Shown: positions 1 through 9,551, counted from the stretch's first letter. The stretch: 64,000 nt of DNA from Streptomyces canus (GCF_001514145.1 NZ_KQ948685.1:1-64000); one strand, 5' to 3'. Notes: generated by a model not told the origin, from the sequence alone. Numbers and translations are program-made.

Positions 1-1
1 C

Positions 2-3000
2 TTACTGGTGTGTACGGGTGACCAGCAGGATTTGGTTGGGGGAGGGCTGATTGTGGGTGGTCAGGCTCTGCCATGTCAGGTGCAGCAGTGCTGCTTCCTC
101 GGGGTGCTGGTCTGTGACACACAGGACTGCGGTGGCGGCCAGAAGGGCTGTGCGAATGCAGGCCAGCACGTGCGGATGGCCGGGCAGTCTGCGGTCGCGG
201 ACTGATAGCAGAAGTTCCAAGGTCTGCTCGACCAGCAGCTGCGCCTGCGGGAGTAGCTCCTGCCGAGTGCCGCGCAGAGCTCCTCGGAGGAGATCGTGGA
301 CCTGAGCCAGGGTGCTGGCTGGATCTTCTGGTGCCTGTCGCTCAGAGGAAAGGCGATCAGTCCCGGTGCGAACCAAGAGATCGTCGAGCCTCGTGAGCTG
401 GAAAGGGGGTTCCGCATCGGCGGAACCCTTAAAGACAGCGAACAGGGTGCGGAGAGCGGCGAACGCGACCCTCAGCGCGCTGGCATGAGGGCTGAAGTCA
501 AGGTCGAGATCGGGGTCGTGGGCGAGAGCGATGGCGAGGTCAAGGTCGTGCGCGAGGGTGATGGCGGGCTCGGGGACGGGGCCGTGGGCGAGAGCGTGGG
601 CGAGGTCAAGGTCGTCGGCGACGGCGACGGCGGGCTCGTGGTCGAGGGCGTGTGCCAGGGCGGGGTCGAGAGCGCGGGCGAGGTCAAGGTCGTGTGCCAG
701 GGCGGGGATGAGGTGGGGAGTGGGGTCAGGAGCGAGGTCGAGGTCGGGGGCGAGGTCGGGGGCGAGGTCGAGGATCAGGTTGAGGGCGAGAGCGAGGGCG
801 GGGGCGGGGGCGGGGGCGAGGGCGAGGTCGGGATCGGGGTAGGAGGGGAAGTCGGGGTCGGGGTCGAGGTCGATGCCGAGGGCGAGGGCGAGGTCGTGGC
901 CGCGAGCCTGGGCGCGGGCGCGGGCGGGATCGAGGTTGTGGTCGAGGGCGAACACGCGGATGAGGTCGCGGGTGAGGTCGCGGACGCGGGTGAGGTCGAC
1001 GCCGCCGTCGCGGGCAAGGGCGCTGACGAGGGCGCGGATGAGGGCGAAGCTGCGGTCGAGGGCTGGGTCCAGTTGGGTGATGACAGGACCCCTGTGGAGT
1101 TCAGGGGGTGTTTTGAAGGCGGTGGCGATCACTCCGGTCCACTCCTCCACGCGTCTGCGTTGTGAGGGTCGAATGGCCCAAAGGCGCAGGTAGCGCGTAA
1201 TCCGCTGCCGGTCGGCTGCGGGGAGGCTGTGGATCTGGCCGGGGCTGGGGGTGTAGGGCCAGGGGACTCCGGCGGGCTGGTGGAGCAGGGCGCGGGTGTC
1301 GCTGTGGGCCCAGACGGTATGGCGGGTCAGGTCGGCTGCCATCTCGGCGGCGGGATCAGCCAGTTCTTCGGGGGTGGGCAGCCGGTAGGAGCTGTCCCCG
1401 GTGATGGTGTTGAGCCAGGTGATGAAACGTTCGGCGTCCCCGGCGTGCATACCGGTGGCCGATGCTTCGGTGTCGGTGAGGTTCGAAGAGCGGGGGTGAT
1501 GGCGTCCTTCGGCTTGTTCATCGTGGACGAACTGGCGGTACAGGGAGCGGGGAACGGGCCGGGCGCACAGAGCGGCACTGTCGCTGACAGCGATGGTCTC
1601 GTGCAGGGTGCGGGTGGCGCGGATGCCGATGAGCAGGCGCCGGCGTGCGGGGTCCTGGCCGGTCTCGGGGGACTCCAGCAGGGCTGTCAGGCGCTCGCGG
1701 GTGGTGAGGTCGACGGTCCGGGCCTGCTCGGCGCAGTCGTAGGCGAGGGCCAGGGCGGAAACGGTGCTGGCGTCCAGGCAGGCGGTGATCACGGCGGTGG
1801 CGTCGTTGCCGGCGGCCCACAGCCGGATCGTCTCGCGCCACCACGGGTTGGTGACGTTTCCGGTCAGCAGAGTGATGTCGGTGTGCTGGGTACCGAGCTG
1901 GGCGGCGGCGAGGTATTCCTGCAGGGTCAGGTGGGCGAAGCCGTAGACGCCATGCTCGCGCTCGACCAGCAGGCCACTCTTGCACGCCTCATCGAGGAAC
2001 ACCTCGCCCTCGACATTGCCGGGAACCTGCTGCAGAGGGTGGCGGATCGCCTCGACGGCCTCGTGCAGCGGCCAGTCCCGGACGTTCGCTTCCATCATGG
2101 CCAGCGCGAGGTGCTGGACGACGTGCTGCTTGTGCGGCCCGCTCAACCCCGTGGCATCGCTCAGGCCGCGGACTTCAGAGCGGCGGTGCAGCAGCACGTC
2201 GCACATCTCCGCATACAGTGCCGCGCGGCTGCCCGGCAGCTGGCCGCGGTAGCGGTGCACGTTCGCGGTCATCGTCAGCAGCAGCGGGTTCGCCGCCAGA
2301 TCGTATAGCGCCGGCCTGTCCCGCAGCCGAGCCAGCAGATCCTCCGCATTGCGGCGCGCGGCGGCGCGCACTTCGCTTTCGGCGCCGTCGCGGGCCCGCC
2401 GCTCGATCGCGTACGACCACTGGTGCACAAACCGAGAGATCTGCTCCCTTGTGAACCGCCGCACCTGCAGGACCTCAGCCTCCGGCAGCGGATTGGACTG
2501 GTAGCCGTGCGGACGCGAGGTCACTACGTACAGGGTGCGGGGATGACGCTGGATCTGCCGTTTGATCCAGTCCACCACTCGGGCCCGGTCCTTCGCCGCG
2601 GCGACCTCGTCCAGCCCGTCCAGCAACACAACGCACCGGCCGCGATCGAGCCTGTGTTCCAGCCAGTTGGCCGGCACCTTTCCTTCCAGCCACCCGGCCG
2701 ACACCGCCACCGTGCTGAGCGACGGCGGATCGTCGGCCAGCAGCGCCGTAGCGTGGTCACGTAGATACAGCAGGACCGGAAGCCGCCGTCCACGTGGCCG
2801 CCACCGGCCTTCACACAGGCCGAGCGCGGTGTTCCGGGCCAGGGTGGTCTTGCCCGACCCTGGTCCGCCGACCACCGCCAGGGCTCGGCCGCCCGTGCTC
2901 CGCTCCGCCTGCCGCATCATCGACTCCAGACTGCGGCGCTGCCCCGGTACCGCCGCGTCCTCTCCCGGTACCACCGGGCCCACATACGGTTCCCCGGCGG

Positions 3001-3397
3001 TGGCATGCAGCGGTTTGGGCACCAGGCTGACGTCGACGTACACCTGACGCATCCGAAGCACGTACTCGCCCTGCGTGGCGATGCCCACGGTCTCCATGTT
3101 GCGCACGTTCGCCCGCAACTGTCGTAGATATACCCGTTTGATACTGGACCCCCGCCGCTGCAGCCAGTGGTCGACGGCGTCAGCCGCCAGCTGCACCCGT
3201 CGGCCGCGCAACTCCGTCACCACGTCACCGGCGAACGCCACGGCGAAGGCGGCCACCTCGTAGGCAAGCAGTGCGGCGGCCGCAATCACCGGGTGGTGCC
3301 TAACCGCTGACCAGAACGTGGCGATACCAGCGGCAGGGATGAGCTGGGCCAGTCCCGCCAGCCCAAGACGCCGTAGTTCTGAAACCTTGCCCGCCAC
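2..3397 (-). CDS. NACHT-type NTPase, membrane-anchored, with Asp/Pro/Ala/Leu repeat tail
   Basis: Complete 1131-aa protein; the TAA stop lies at the window edge. Two hydrophobic stretches near residues 12-30 and 36-58 suggest N-terminal membrane anchoring. A P-loop GGPGSGKTT (177-185) and Walker B VVLLDGLDEV (256-265, with the GLDE of NACHT domains) place it among NACHT STAND ATPases, which usually act as sensors or signal-transducing switches. The middle resembles the helical and effector-linker part of such proteins. Residues about 800-970 are almost entirely Asp-Pro, Ala-Leu, Asp-Leu and His-Asp dipeptides, which is not a known NACHT feature and looks like a DNA repeat expansion read in frame. 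The remaining ~150 residues return to normal composition. Role is inferred: many bacterial NACHT proteins are anti-phage, but the partner or effector is not visible here. Confidence 0.85.
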   Translation of the reverse strand: MAGKVSELRRLGLAGLAQLIPAAGIATFWSAVRHHPVIAAAALLAYEVAAFAVAFAGDVVTELRGRRVQLAADAVDHWLQRRGSSIKRVYLRQLRANVRNMETVGIATQGEYVLRMRQVYVDVSLVPKPLHATAGEPYVGPVVPGEDAAVPGQRRSLESMMRQAERSTGGRALAVVGGPGSGKTTLARNTALGLCEGRWRPRGRRLPVLLYLRDHATALLADDPPSLSTVAVSAGWLEGKVPANWLEHRLDRGRCVVLLDGLDEVAAAKDRARVVDWIKRQIQRHPRTLYVVTSRPHGYQSNPLPEAEVLQVRRFTREQISRFVHQWSYAIERRARDGAESEVRAAARRNAEDLLARLRDRPALYDLAANPLLLTMTANVHRYRGQLPGSRAALYAEMCDVLLHRRSEVRGLSDATGLSGPHKQHVVQHLALAMMEANVRDWPLHEAVEAIRHPLQQVPGNVEGEVFLDEACKSGLLVEREHGVYGFAHLTLQEYLAAAQLGTQHTDITLLTGNVTNPWWRETIRLWAAGNDATAVITACLDASTVSALALAYDCAEQARTVDLTTRERLTALLESPETGQDPARRRLLIGIRATRTLHETIAVSDSAALCARPVPRSLYRQFVHDEQAEGRHHPRSSNLTDTEASATGMHAGDAERFITWLNTITGDSSYRLPTPEELADPAAEMAADLTRHTVWAHSDTRALLHQPAGVPWPYTPSPGQIHSLPAADRQRITRYLRLWAIRPSQRRRVEEWTGVIATAFKTPPELHRGPVITQLDPALDRSFALIRALVSALARDGGVDLTRVRDLTRDLIRVFALDHNLDPARARAQARGHDLALALGIDLDPDPDFPSYPDPDLALAPAPAPALALALNLILDLAPDLAPDLDLAPDPTPHLIPALAHDLDLARALDPALAHALDHEPAVAVADDLDLAHALAHGPVPEPAITLAHDLDLAIALAHDPDLDLDFSPHASALRVAFAALRTLFAVFKGSADAEPPFQLTRLDDLLVRTGTDRLSSERQAPEDPASTLAQVHDLLRGALRGTRQELLPQAQLLVEQTLELLLSVRDRRLPGHPHVLACIRTALLAATAVLCVTDQHPEEAALLHLTWQSLTTHNQPSPNQILLVTRTHQ
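480..1000. repeat. low-complexity hexanucleotide-like GC-rich repeat within the NACHT gene
   Basis: Degenerate tandem units of the gagggcgagg / ggtcggggtc kind on the plus strand, read on the minus strand as alternating Asp-Pro, Ala-Leu and Asp-Leu. The array is imperfect and stays open in several frames, which creates long shadow frames on both strands. Confidence 0.85.
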
Positions 3398-3787
3398 GGC
3401 ATCCCCCCGGGTGACCGTTCGTGAACTGGATTCGTATCTGCCCTCTTTTCATACAGGCAGTGACGTCACTCCCACCCCGTCTTGACGAGAATCACCTGCG
3501 GGATTGCGAGCCGGCCCCGACCAGATGACCGACCACGATCACGAAGCCCTCCCGGACTGCTCGCCCGCCTACCAACGAATCTGCAGGCCACTACGCTGTT
3601 CCGGTCGTGGTGGGGGAGGCCGACATCCCCCCTACGCCCCCGAGTCCACGCCCAAGCAGGAAGAAGAAGAGAAGTGGGTGGGTGGGACAGGCCCCGGGCG
3701 CGGGCGAGAGGGACCAGGCGCCTGGAGGTGTTGCATTTTATTTGCGGATACGAGATCGATTTGCGCGCCACCCTAGTTCGCCAGCCT
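3398..3787. other. intergenic region upstream of the NACHT gene
   Basis: No convincing gene. Short frames here lack third-position GC bias. The part next to 3398-3480 is locally AT-richer and presumably holds the NACHT promoter. A purine-rich run lies near 3658-3690. Confidence 0.5.
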
Positions 3788-4354
3788 TCACTCCTGCCCG
3801 CCAGGGTGTCGGTATCGGCGGCCGTCGGCCCAGACGTAGACGTAGTCGCTGGTGGACAGATCGCGCTCGCTGAACGCGGCGTGGTCGGCCTGCCATTGCT
3901 GGGTGAGGCGGGTGACCGTCGCCGGTGAGATCCCGGCCGTCGACCCGAGGAACTGCTCCAGGGCGGGCACGAAGTCGCCAGAGGACAGGCCGTGCAGATA
4001 GAGCAGGGGCAGCACCTCGCTGATCTTCGGGGACTTGCGGCACCACGGCGGCAGGATCGTCGAGGAGAACCGCTTGCGCTCGCCGGTGCTCTCGTCGACG
4101 CGCTTGTCGTTGACCCGCGGGGCCTTCACCTCGACCGCCCCGGCCGCGGTCGTGACCTTCCTCGCCTGGTGATAGCCATTGCGGACCACCAGACGGTGCC
4201 CGTGCTCATCCCGCTTGTCGGCCAACTCGGCTATATAGGCGTTGACTTCAGCTTCCAGCGCGGCGGCCAGCATTCGCCTCGCGCCCTCGCGAACGATGTC
4301 GTCGATCAGGCGGCCGGTCCCGGTCGTTCCATCGGCATTCACTACGCTCAGCAC
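3788..4354 (-). pseudogene. truncated IS256/mutator-family transposase (N-terminal part)
   Basis: 188 residues resembling the N-terminal third of IS256-family transposases (normally ~400 aa): the segment EAEVNAYIAELADKRDEHGH, then RNGYHQARKV, VKAPRVND and a block ending YVYVWADG, which is where the first catalytic Asp falls. After that the frame runs into RRYRHPGGQE and stops, so the second Asp and the Glu are lost. It is therefore non-functional. No intact C-terminal part is present to the left. Confidence in the family is high from the motif order; the cause of truncation is not visible. Confidence 0.8.
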
Positions 4355-4876
4355 GGGCGTGCCTTCCCGACCGACGGTGCAACGTCGGCCTACTCGATGA
4401 CCAGAAGTCGATCACTCGGGAAGGTACGCCCTTCGCGTCCAATCCGAGGCCGATCCACAAGTCATGAGCATTGCTCCAGAGGGGATCGAGGACAGCGGAC
4501 ACCTTTGGTGGTGTCGTCCGCGTGGGGGTGGTGAGCGCCTCGCGGTCGGCGGTCCTGCGGCTCTCTGCTTGAGAGCGACCATTTGGGGCTTCGACCTGGC
4601 CCAGGGTGGCGTGTTCAGCGTCGCAGCGATCGGCGCGGGTGTTGTCCCGGATGTATGACTGGTAGTCATCGGTACTGTCTCCGGCGTGAGTTCGACATGG
4701 AGGGCGGGACAGTGACAGAACGCGGGTGCTTGCGTCTCGTCCTGGCGGGCAAGGCTCCTTCACCCGGTAGGGCCGGAAGCCCGGGGTCCGGACAGCACCG
4801 ACCGAGAGGAAAGATTCCGGGGCACGACGAAGGCCCGGACACCTGGTCCGGGCCTTGCTCTGTAAAATGTCCCTAA
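4355..4876. other. IS-derived intergenic DNA without a recognisable intact gene
   Basis: Contains an imperfect 16-bp inverted repeat (4355-4370 against 4416-4431, one mismatch) just upstream of the IS256 fragment, possibly end sequences of a lost IS. Minus-strand frames across 4412-4763 have no clear coding bias and match nothing I recognise. Confidence 0.4.
4830..4856. terminator. hairpin terminator candidate
   Basis: An 11-bp perfect stem (AAGGCCCGGAC / GTCCGGGCCTT) with a 5-nt loop, just outside the left end of the ISAzo13-type element. There is no T-run, as is usual for GC-rich actinomycete terminators. Confidence 0.55.
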
Positions 4877-6573
4877 GGGCTTGCAGATCATTAACACGTT
4901 GTCTTGATCATGCTGCTGGTGTCGTTGCCCAGGGCTCGAACCCGAGCCTGGAGGGCTGTGAGGGCAGAGGGCGGAGTGGCCGCCGGCGGGATGACGATGC
5001 TGTGCGCCTTCAGCAGCGTCCTGATCTTCAGCAGGGTGCGGTGCATAGCGGTCCGACTGCTGTCGAAGAGCACGGCGAGGGGTTCCGCGGCCAGGGCGAC
5101 CCGCAGGTGAAGGACAGCTGCCAGGATCTGGTCGGGGAAGGCGAGCCGGGGCGGGCGGCCGCGCTTGACGTCGCTGTGGAGGGCCAAAGTGTCGGTGAGA
5201 TCGCTCAGTTGCTGCCGGGACATGCCGGTCAGGGCGGGGTCAGACAGGAGAGCGTGGTCCCACTCAGGGGCCGGCATCTGCGGAGCCCGGTGTGCTGGGA
5301 TGGCTGGGCAGGGCTGGGGGTGCAGGGCATAGTTCCAGTCGCCGTGGAAGGTGTGTCGAGTCAGTGGCAGGGACGCCATCTCCGCGTCGCCGATCTGGAC
5401 TCCGGTGGGGTAGACGTTGGTGTCCAGCTCGGCCATGACACGCAGTCCGGTGCGGGTGGTGGTCGCGGCGATGGACTGGACAATCACTTCATGGCTGGTC
5501 AGCGGGCGGCCGCGCCAGTTCATGGTGATGTGCGAGAAGAGCCGGTGCTCGATCTTGTTCCACTTCGATGTGCCCGGCGGCAGGTGGCACACGGTGATCG
5601 TCAGACCTGTTTCGGCCGCGAGCCGGGCGAGTTCGAGCTTCCAGGCCCGGGTGCGGTAGCCGTTCGAGCCGCCCGCGTCGGCGGTGATGAGCAGTCGGGT
5701 CGCCTGCGGGTAGGCGACCCGCCCCTGGCCGCACCACCAGCGGCGGATCGATTCCACCGCGAATGCGGCGGTGTCGTGATCGGTGCCCACGTTGACCCAG
5801 CCGGTGTTCGCCGCCAGGTCGTAGATGCCGTACGGGACGGCCTTGCCCAGCTGGGGGTCGCGAAGTCATGGATGTTCACCGGCGCCGGATCAGCCGCAGG
5901 CCGCCACTGGCGGCCGTTGTTCTTGAACTCGCCGACGAGCTCCTTCTTCTTGGTGTCCACGCTGATCACCGGCTGGCCGGCGTCCCGGTGATCACGGGCC
6001 TGCTCGTTGAGATAGCGGAACTGGGCATCTCGGTCGGGATGTTGGCTTCCCTCGATGGTCTTGGCGTTGGCCTGCAGGCTGAAGCCTTCCTCCCGCAGCA
6101 GGTCGGCGACGGTGTCCGACACTGACTTTGTGTCCGGTCCGGGCGAGCTCCCGCGCCAGCGTGCGGGTCGACTTCACCGTCCACCGCAGTGGCGACATCG
6201 GATCGCCTCGCTCGTCCGGCTCGACAAGCGCCAGGAGAGCCGGCCGCAGCCCCGGATCGAGATCTGCGACCCTCTTGCGGCCTCCGCCCGGCCGCCGCAC
6301 CCGCCCCAGAGGCTCCTCGCCGGCCTCCAACTCGGACACGCCCTTGCGGACCGTGGTCTCACTCACCGAGGCCGCCCGCGCGACGGCCCGAACACCACCG
6401 TGTCCCAGAGCACGGGCCTCTGCGGCCATCAGCAGCCGTCGCTGCCGCTCATCCAGATGCCGGAACAACACCCCGAACTTCATGGTGAGTTGGGCACAGA
6501 TCTCGTCCGGGATGCGCATACCACATCAACGAGCCATGGGACGGGAAGCAACACCTTGATGATCTGCAAGCCC
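4877..6573 (-). mobile_element. ISAzo13-type insertion sequence with 17-bp inverted ends
   Basis: The ends are 4877-4893 (GGGCTTGCAGATCATTA) and 6557-6573, whose reverse complement is GGGCTTGCAGATCATCA: 16 of 17 match. TAA lies directly outside both ends (4874-4876 and 6574-6576) and is a likely target duplication. The element holds a frameshifted transposase gene. It sits exactly at the left boundary of the IS5-type element that follows, so it probably inserted into that junction later. Confidence 0.8.
4891..6519 (-). pseudogene. ISAzo13-family transposase, broken by two frameshifts
   Basis: Three minus-strand frames together form one transposase. 6519 to about 6120 gives an N-terminal HTH part (VRAVARAASVSETTVRKGVS). 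About 6122 to 5850 gives the middle (SVDTKKKELVGEF, then PVNIHDF). About 5855 to 4891 gives the catalytic C-terminus with LLITADAGGSNGYRTRAWK and HLPPGTSKWNKIEHRLFS, both hallmarks of ISAzo13 transposases. The first break is at about 6118-6122 (GTCAGTGTCGGAC, one extra base or two lost). The second is one base lost in the C/G run at 5853-5857. Correcting both restores a continuous product of roughly 540 aa. A sequencing error in the homopolymer is a possible alternative for the second break. Confidence 0.8.
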
Positions 6574-6617
6574 TAAGAGCTGTCCCGCAAAGATCTTCGG
6601 TGTGCGACGGCTGCCGC

Positions 6618-7385
6618 CTATGTTGCGAGGGTGAGGTTGTGTAGGCGGGCGATGCCGAGCATGGCGTGGTGTACGCCGTCGCCCTTGAGGCGGCAGTCGC
6701 GCAGGATCTTCCAGGTCTTCATGTGGGCGAAGGCATGCTCGACGCGGGCCCGGACCTGTTTGTGCGAGCGGTTGTGCTCCTGTTTCCACTCGGCGAGTTC
6801 CTCGCCGGCCCGGCGACGGTGCGGCATCACGAGTCCGGTCCCGGGGTAGCCGCCGTCGGCGATCGTCATGGTGTGGCCGACGGCGGCCTTCGCGCCGGAC
6901 TCACCCCATGCCTTGCAGTCGTTGCGGTTGCCCGGCAGCGGCTGTCCTACCACAACGACCAGCCGGGTGTCGGCGTCGATAACGACCTGATGATTGGTGG
7001 AGTACCGATAGTTTTTCGACTGCTCGGCAACCCCGTGGTCGCGGGTCGGAACCAAGGTGCCGTCCACGATGAGCACGGCCTCCTTCGCGAATCGGCGCCG
7101 AGGCTGCAGGGCCAGCAGCGGTCCGAGATGATCGATGATGCGATCGACCGCGGACTTCGAGATGCCGAACAGCGGGGCGAGCTGGCGCATCGTCAAGTTC
7201 GTGCGCCAGTACGCCGTGACCAACAGTGTCCGATCGTCCAGCGACAAGCCCCACGGCCGACCCCGGTGGTGAGTATCGACACCGGCGCGACGCAACACCG
7301 TCACCAACTTCGCGAACTGGCGCGGGCTCAGCCCGGTGAACGGGGCTATCCAAGACGACTCCGACGCCGTGATCACACCAGCCAT
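6618..7385 (-). CDS. IS5-family DDE transposase
   Basis: 255 aa, apparently intact. An N-terminal HTH region (about 15-75, with WRTNLTMRQLAPLFGISKSA) precedes a DDE_Tnp_4-type core. The first Asp is in VLIVDGTLVP, the second in TMTIADGGYPGTG, and the C-terminal part KQVRARVEHAFAHMKTWK carries the Glu. About 75-80% of residues match by eye the transposase at 43432-44202, so the two belong to one IS group. It lies 7 bp downstream of the HAD gene and is probably co-transcribed with it. The ATG at 7385 is used because the same start context (MAGVITASE) recurs in the second copy. Confidence 0.9.
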   Translation of the reverse strand: MAGVITASESSWIAPFTGLSPRQFAKLVTVLRRAGVDTHHRGRPWGLSLDDRTLLVTAYWRTNLTMRQLAPLFGISKSAVDRIIDHLGPLLALQPRRRFAKEAVLIVDGTLVPTRDHGVAEQSKNYRYSTNHQVVIDADTRLVVVVGQPLPGNRNDCKAWGESGAKAAVGHTMTIADGGYPGTGLVMPHRRRAGEELAEWKQEHNRSHKQVRARVEHAFAHMKTWKILRDCRLKGDGVHHAMLGIARLHNLTLAT

Positions 7386-7392
7386 GGCAAGA

Positions 7393-8076
7393 TCATTCCA
7401 CTGGCGCTGATCCCTCCGGCCGAGGGCGGGTTCCGGATGTGAAGGCGAGAATGTCGAGGACCGCTGCGCGCAGCCTCCCGAAGTGCCGGTGCACGCCGTC
7501 GACGGCGACGGGAGTGTTGACTCCCCACACCGTCATGCCGGCACGCAGCCCGGACTGCACCCCGGAGGGGGCGTCCTCGATCACCAGACAGTCCTCGGGC
7601 TCGGCACCGAGTCGCTTGGCAGCCAGCAGATACGGGACGGGTGAGGGCTTGCCTTCCTCGACGGAGGCGGCATCCACGATGACATCCGGCACTGGCAAGC
7701 CGGTCCGGGCGAAGCGTCCGCGTACCCGGTGGTCGTAATTCGACGTCACCAACGCCCACGCTGTGGAGGGCAGAGCGTTCAGCAGCTCAGCCGCGCCATC
7801 GAAGGCCGTATATATGCCGGACCGCACATCCTCATCCTCCAGATCGTGCAGCGCGGCCAGGCACTCCCGTGGATCGCGGTCCGGAATGACCTGCGCAAAG
7901 GTCTCCATCGGCCTCGTCCGCAGCGCCACTTGGTAGACCTCGTCGGGATCCAGCCCGTATCGCTCCGCCCACGCGCGCCAAACCTGGCGCTGGTTGTCCA
8001 CGGCATCGATCAACGTGCCATCGACATCAAACAGGACATACTTCTTGGCTCCGGGCGGAACAGGTTCACCGATCAC
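7393..8076 (-). CDS. HAD-superfamily hydrolase, subfamily IA (phosphatase-like), IS passenger
   Basis: 227 aa. Motif I is LFDVDGTLID (near residue 16), motif II is WALVTSN, the conserved Lys is in EEGKPSPVPYLLAA, and motif III/IV is CLVIEDAPSGVQSGLRAGM. This is a complete HAD-IA hydrolase with a helical cap, as in sugar-phosphate or phosphoglycolate phosphatases. The substrate cannot be told from sequence. The gene lies wholly between the inverted ends of an IS5-type element, directly upstream of its transposase, so it moves as cargo. Codon use is typical for the host. A possible benefit to host or element is unknown. Confidence 0.85.
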   Translation of the reverse strand: MIGEPVPPGAKKYVLFDVDGTLIDAVDNQRQVWRAWAERYGLDPDEVYQVALRTRPMETFAQVIPDRDPRECLAALHDLEDEDVRSGIYTAFDGAAELLNALPSTAWALVTSNYDHRVRGRFARTGLPVPDVIVDAASVEEGKPSPVPYLLAAKRLGAEPEDCLVIEDAPSGVQSGLRAGMTVWGVNTPVAVDGVHRHFGRLRAAVLDILAFTSGTRPRPEGSAPVE

Positions 8077-8257
8077 GTCCCGATCATGCCATCAGGCCCT
8101 CGAGCAGGAAGTTTGCGGGACAGCCCTTAGCTGGTCGAATGCCAGTAAGGGAGTCGGAGACCTTCCGTCTACTCGCGCGCTTTCCGGGAGCGGTTGAGTG
8201 TGGCGCGCGGGTGACTGGCTAGGCCGTGTTTTAGAACCGGGCCTGTGGCCATGCCTC

Positions 8258-9145
8258 ATGTTGGATGATCGCGGTGTGGGGCGTGGGGATCTCTCGGATG
8301 AGCAGTGGGCGGTGCTGGAACCGTTGTTGCCCGTTGTGCAGGTCGGTAGGCCGTCAGCGTGTCGACGGAGGCTGATTGACGGGATCCGCTGGCGGGTGCG
8401 AACCGGTGTGCCGTGGCGGGATCTGCCGGTGGAGTACGGGCCGTGGCAGACGGTCTATGGGCTCTTCCGCCGCTGGCAGCGGGCCGGTATCTGGGCTTTG
8501 GTGCTGACCGGGCTGCAGGCCAGGGCCGATGCGGCCGGGCTGATCACGTGGGAGGTGAACGTCGATTCCACGATCTGCCGGGCACACCAGCACGCCGCTG
8601 GTGCCCGCCGGGAGGGGCGGGCCCAGAAGGAGCCGCCCGGCGGGGTCGGCTGCGAGCCGGACGACCACGGACTCGGGCGGTCCCGGGGCGGCTGGACGAG
8701 CAAGATCCACCTGGCCTGCGACCAGGACCAGCGACCGTTGTCGCTGCTGGTCACAGCGGGCCAGCGAGGAGACAGCCCCCAGTTCGTGACCGTGCTGGAA
8801 GGCATCCGGGTGCCGCGGGCGGGTCGGGGCCGTCCGCGCAGACGGTCTCTGCGGGTGCGAGCAGACAAGGCGTACTCCTCGCGTGCCAACCGCGCCTACT
8901 TACGGCGGCGCGGCATCCGGTGCACCATCCCGGAACCGGCTGATCAGGCCGGTCATCGTAAGCGCGGGGGAAGCAGTGGTGGGCGGCCTCCGGGCTTCGA
9001 CCGTGAGGACTACAAGGCCCGGCATGCCGTCGAGTGCGGCATCAACCGGCTCAAGCGCAACCGGGCGGTGGCCACACGGTTCGACAAACTCGCCGTCCGC
9101 TTCGAGGCCACGATCCACCTCGCCGCAATCAACGAATGGCTGTGA
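8258..9145 (+). CDS. IS5-family transposase
   Basis: About 295 aa from ATG 8258 (GTG 8276 is an alternative; the open frame further upstream belongs to the interrupted NB-ARC gene). Motifs are LSDEQWAVLEPLLP near the start, the DUF4096-like N-terminus GIRWRVRTGVPWRDLPVEYG, the first Asp in VNVDSTICRAHQHAAG, the second Asp in RVRADKAYSSRANRAYL, and the C-terminal YKARHAVECGINRLKRNR with the Glu. All catalytic positions of the DDE core appear present, so it may be active. It differs from the other IS5-type transposases in this window. Confidence 0.9.
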   Translation: MLDDRGVGRGDLSDEQWAVLEPLLPVVQVGRPSACRRRLIDGIRWRVRTGVPWRDLPVEYGPWQTVYGLFRRWQRAGIWALVLTGLQARADAAGLITWEVNVDSTICRAHQHAAGARREGRAQKEPPGGVGCEPDDHGLGRSRGGWTSKIHLACDQDQRPLSLLVTAGQRGDSPQFVTVLEGIRVPRAGRGRPRRRSLRVRADKAYSSRANRAYLRRRGIRCTIPEPADQAGHRKRGGSSGGRPPGFDREDYKARHAVECGINRLKRNRAVATRFDKLAVRFEATIHLAAINEWL

Positions 9146-9224
9146 CCACACGGGGCTGCCGCCTCCCATGTCATCCTGACGGCAGCTTCTGGGCAGCACG
9201 TCGGTATCAGGGGGACAACGGATC

Positions 9225-9551
9225 GTGGCGGCAACCTACTGCGCCGACAGCGAGAACGGGGACCACATCGACGACCCGTCCGAGGACGCCCTGTTCGAGC
9301 TCATCAGCGAACTCGACGACACGGACAACACGTTCATCGTCATTCAGCCCGACGAGGACGACCCCGTCTGGTTCGCCTCTGTGGCCGTCTGCGACGAAGG
9401 CGGCTATGAGATCGTCCTGCGCGACAGCACACGACGCGAACACAAGGTCACCACCGAAACAGACGTCGGTGCGATCGCCAACGACCTCATCATCTGGCTG
9501 GCCGCCCGCAACTTTCCCGGACGACCAACCCAGCACACCAGCACCTTCTAA
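9225..9551 (+). CDS. small acidic protein, possibly Imm1-like, carried by the IS5-type element
   Basis: 108 aa, strongly acidic (SEDALFELISELDDTDNTFI, then QPDEDDPVWFASVAV). The pattern FIVIQPDEDD, a GGYEIVLRD strand, and a C-terminal helix IANDLIIWLAARNF resembles by eye the Imm1 immunity fold, but this is not certain. It lies 79 bp after the transposase stop, on the same strand and inside the element ends, so it is probably a passenger gene. No cognate toxin is next to it. Codon bias supports real coding. Treat the family assignment as tentative. Confidence 0.6.
   Translation: MAATYCADSENGDHIDDPSEDALFELISELDDTDNTFIVIQPDEDDPVWFASVAVCDEGGYEIVLRDSTRREHKVTTETDVGAIANDLIIWLAARNFPGRPTQHTSTF

Larger units (their letters stand above)
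6576..8127 (-). mobile_element. IS5-type element carrying a HAD phosphatase
   Basis: Bounded by AGAGCTGTCCCGCAAA (6576-6591) and its inverse TTTGCGGGACAGCCCT (8112-8127), one mismatch in 16. TA is duplicated outside (6574-6575 and 8128-8129), and the rebuilt target is CTAG. Inside, reading leftward, are a HAD-family phosphatase and then the transposase, 7 bp apart on one strand. A very similar element with a different passenger lies at 42493-44256. Confidence 0.8.

Noticed and set aside
296..1165. Long plus-strand frame across the NACHT repeats
   Set aside because: It is a product of the GC-rich repeat and lies antisense to the repeat tail of a well-supported gene; the Glu/Val/Gly text has no start signal.
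4412..4763. Minus-strand frames upstream of the IS256 fragment
   Set aside because: No coding bias and no recognisable motif except short chance peptides; treated as IS-derived debris.
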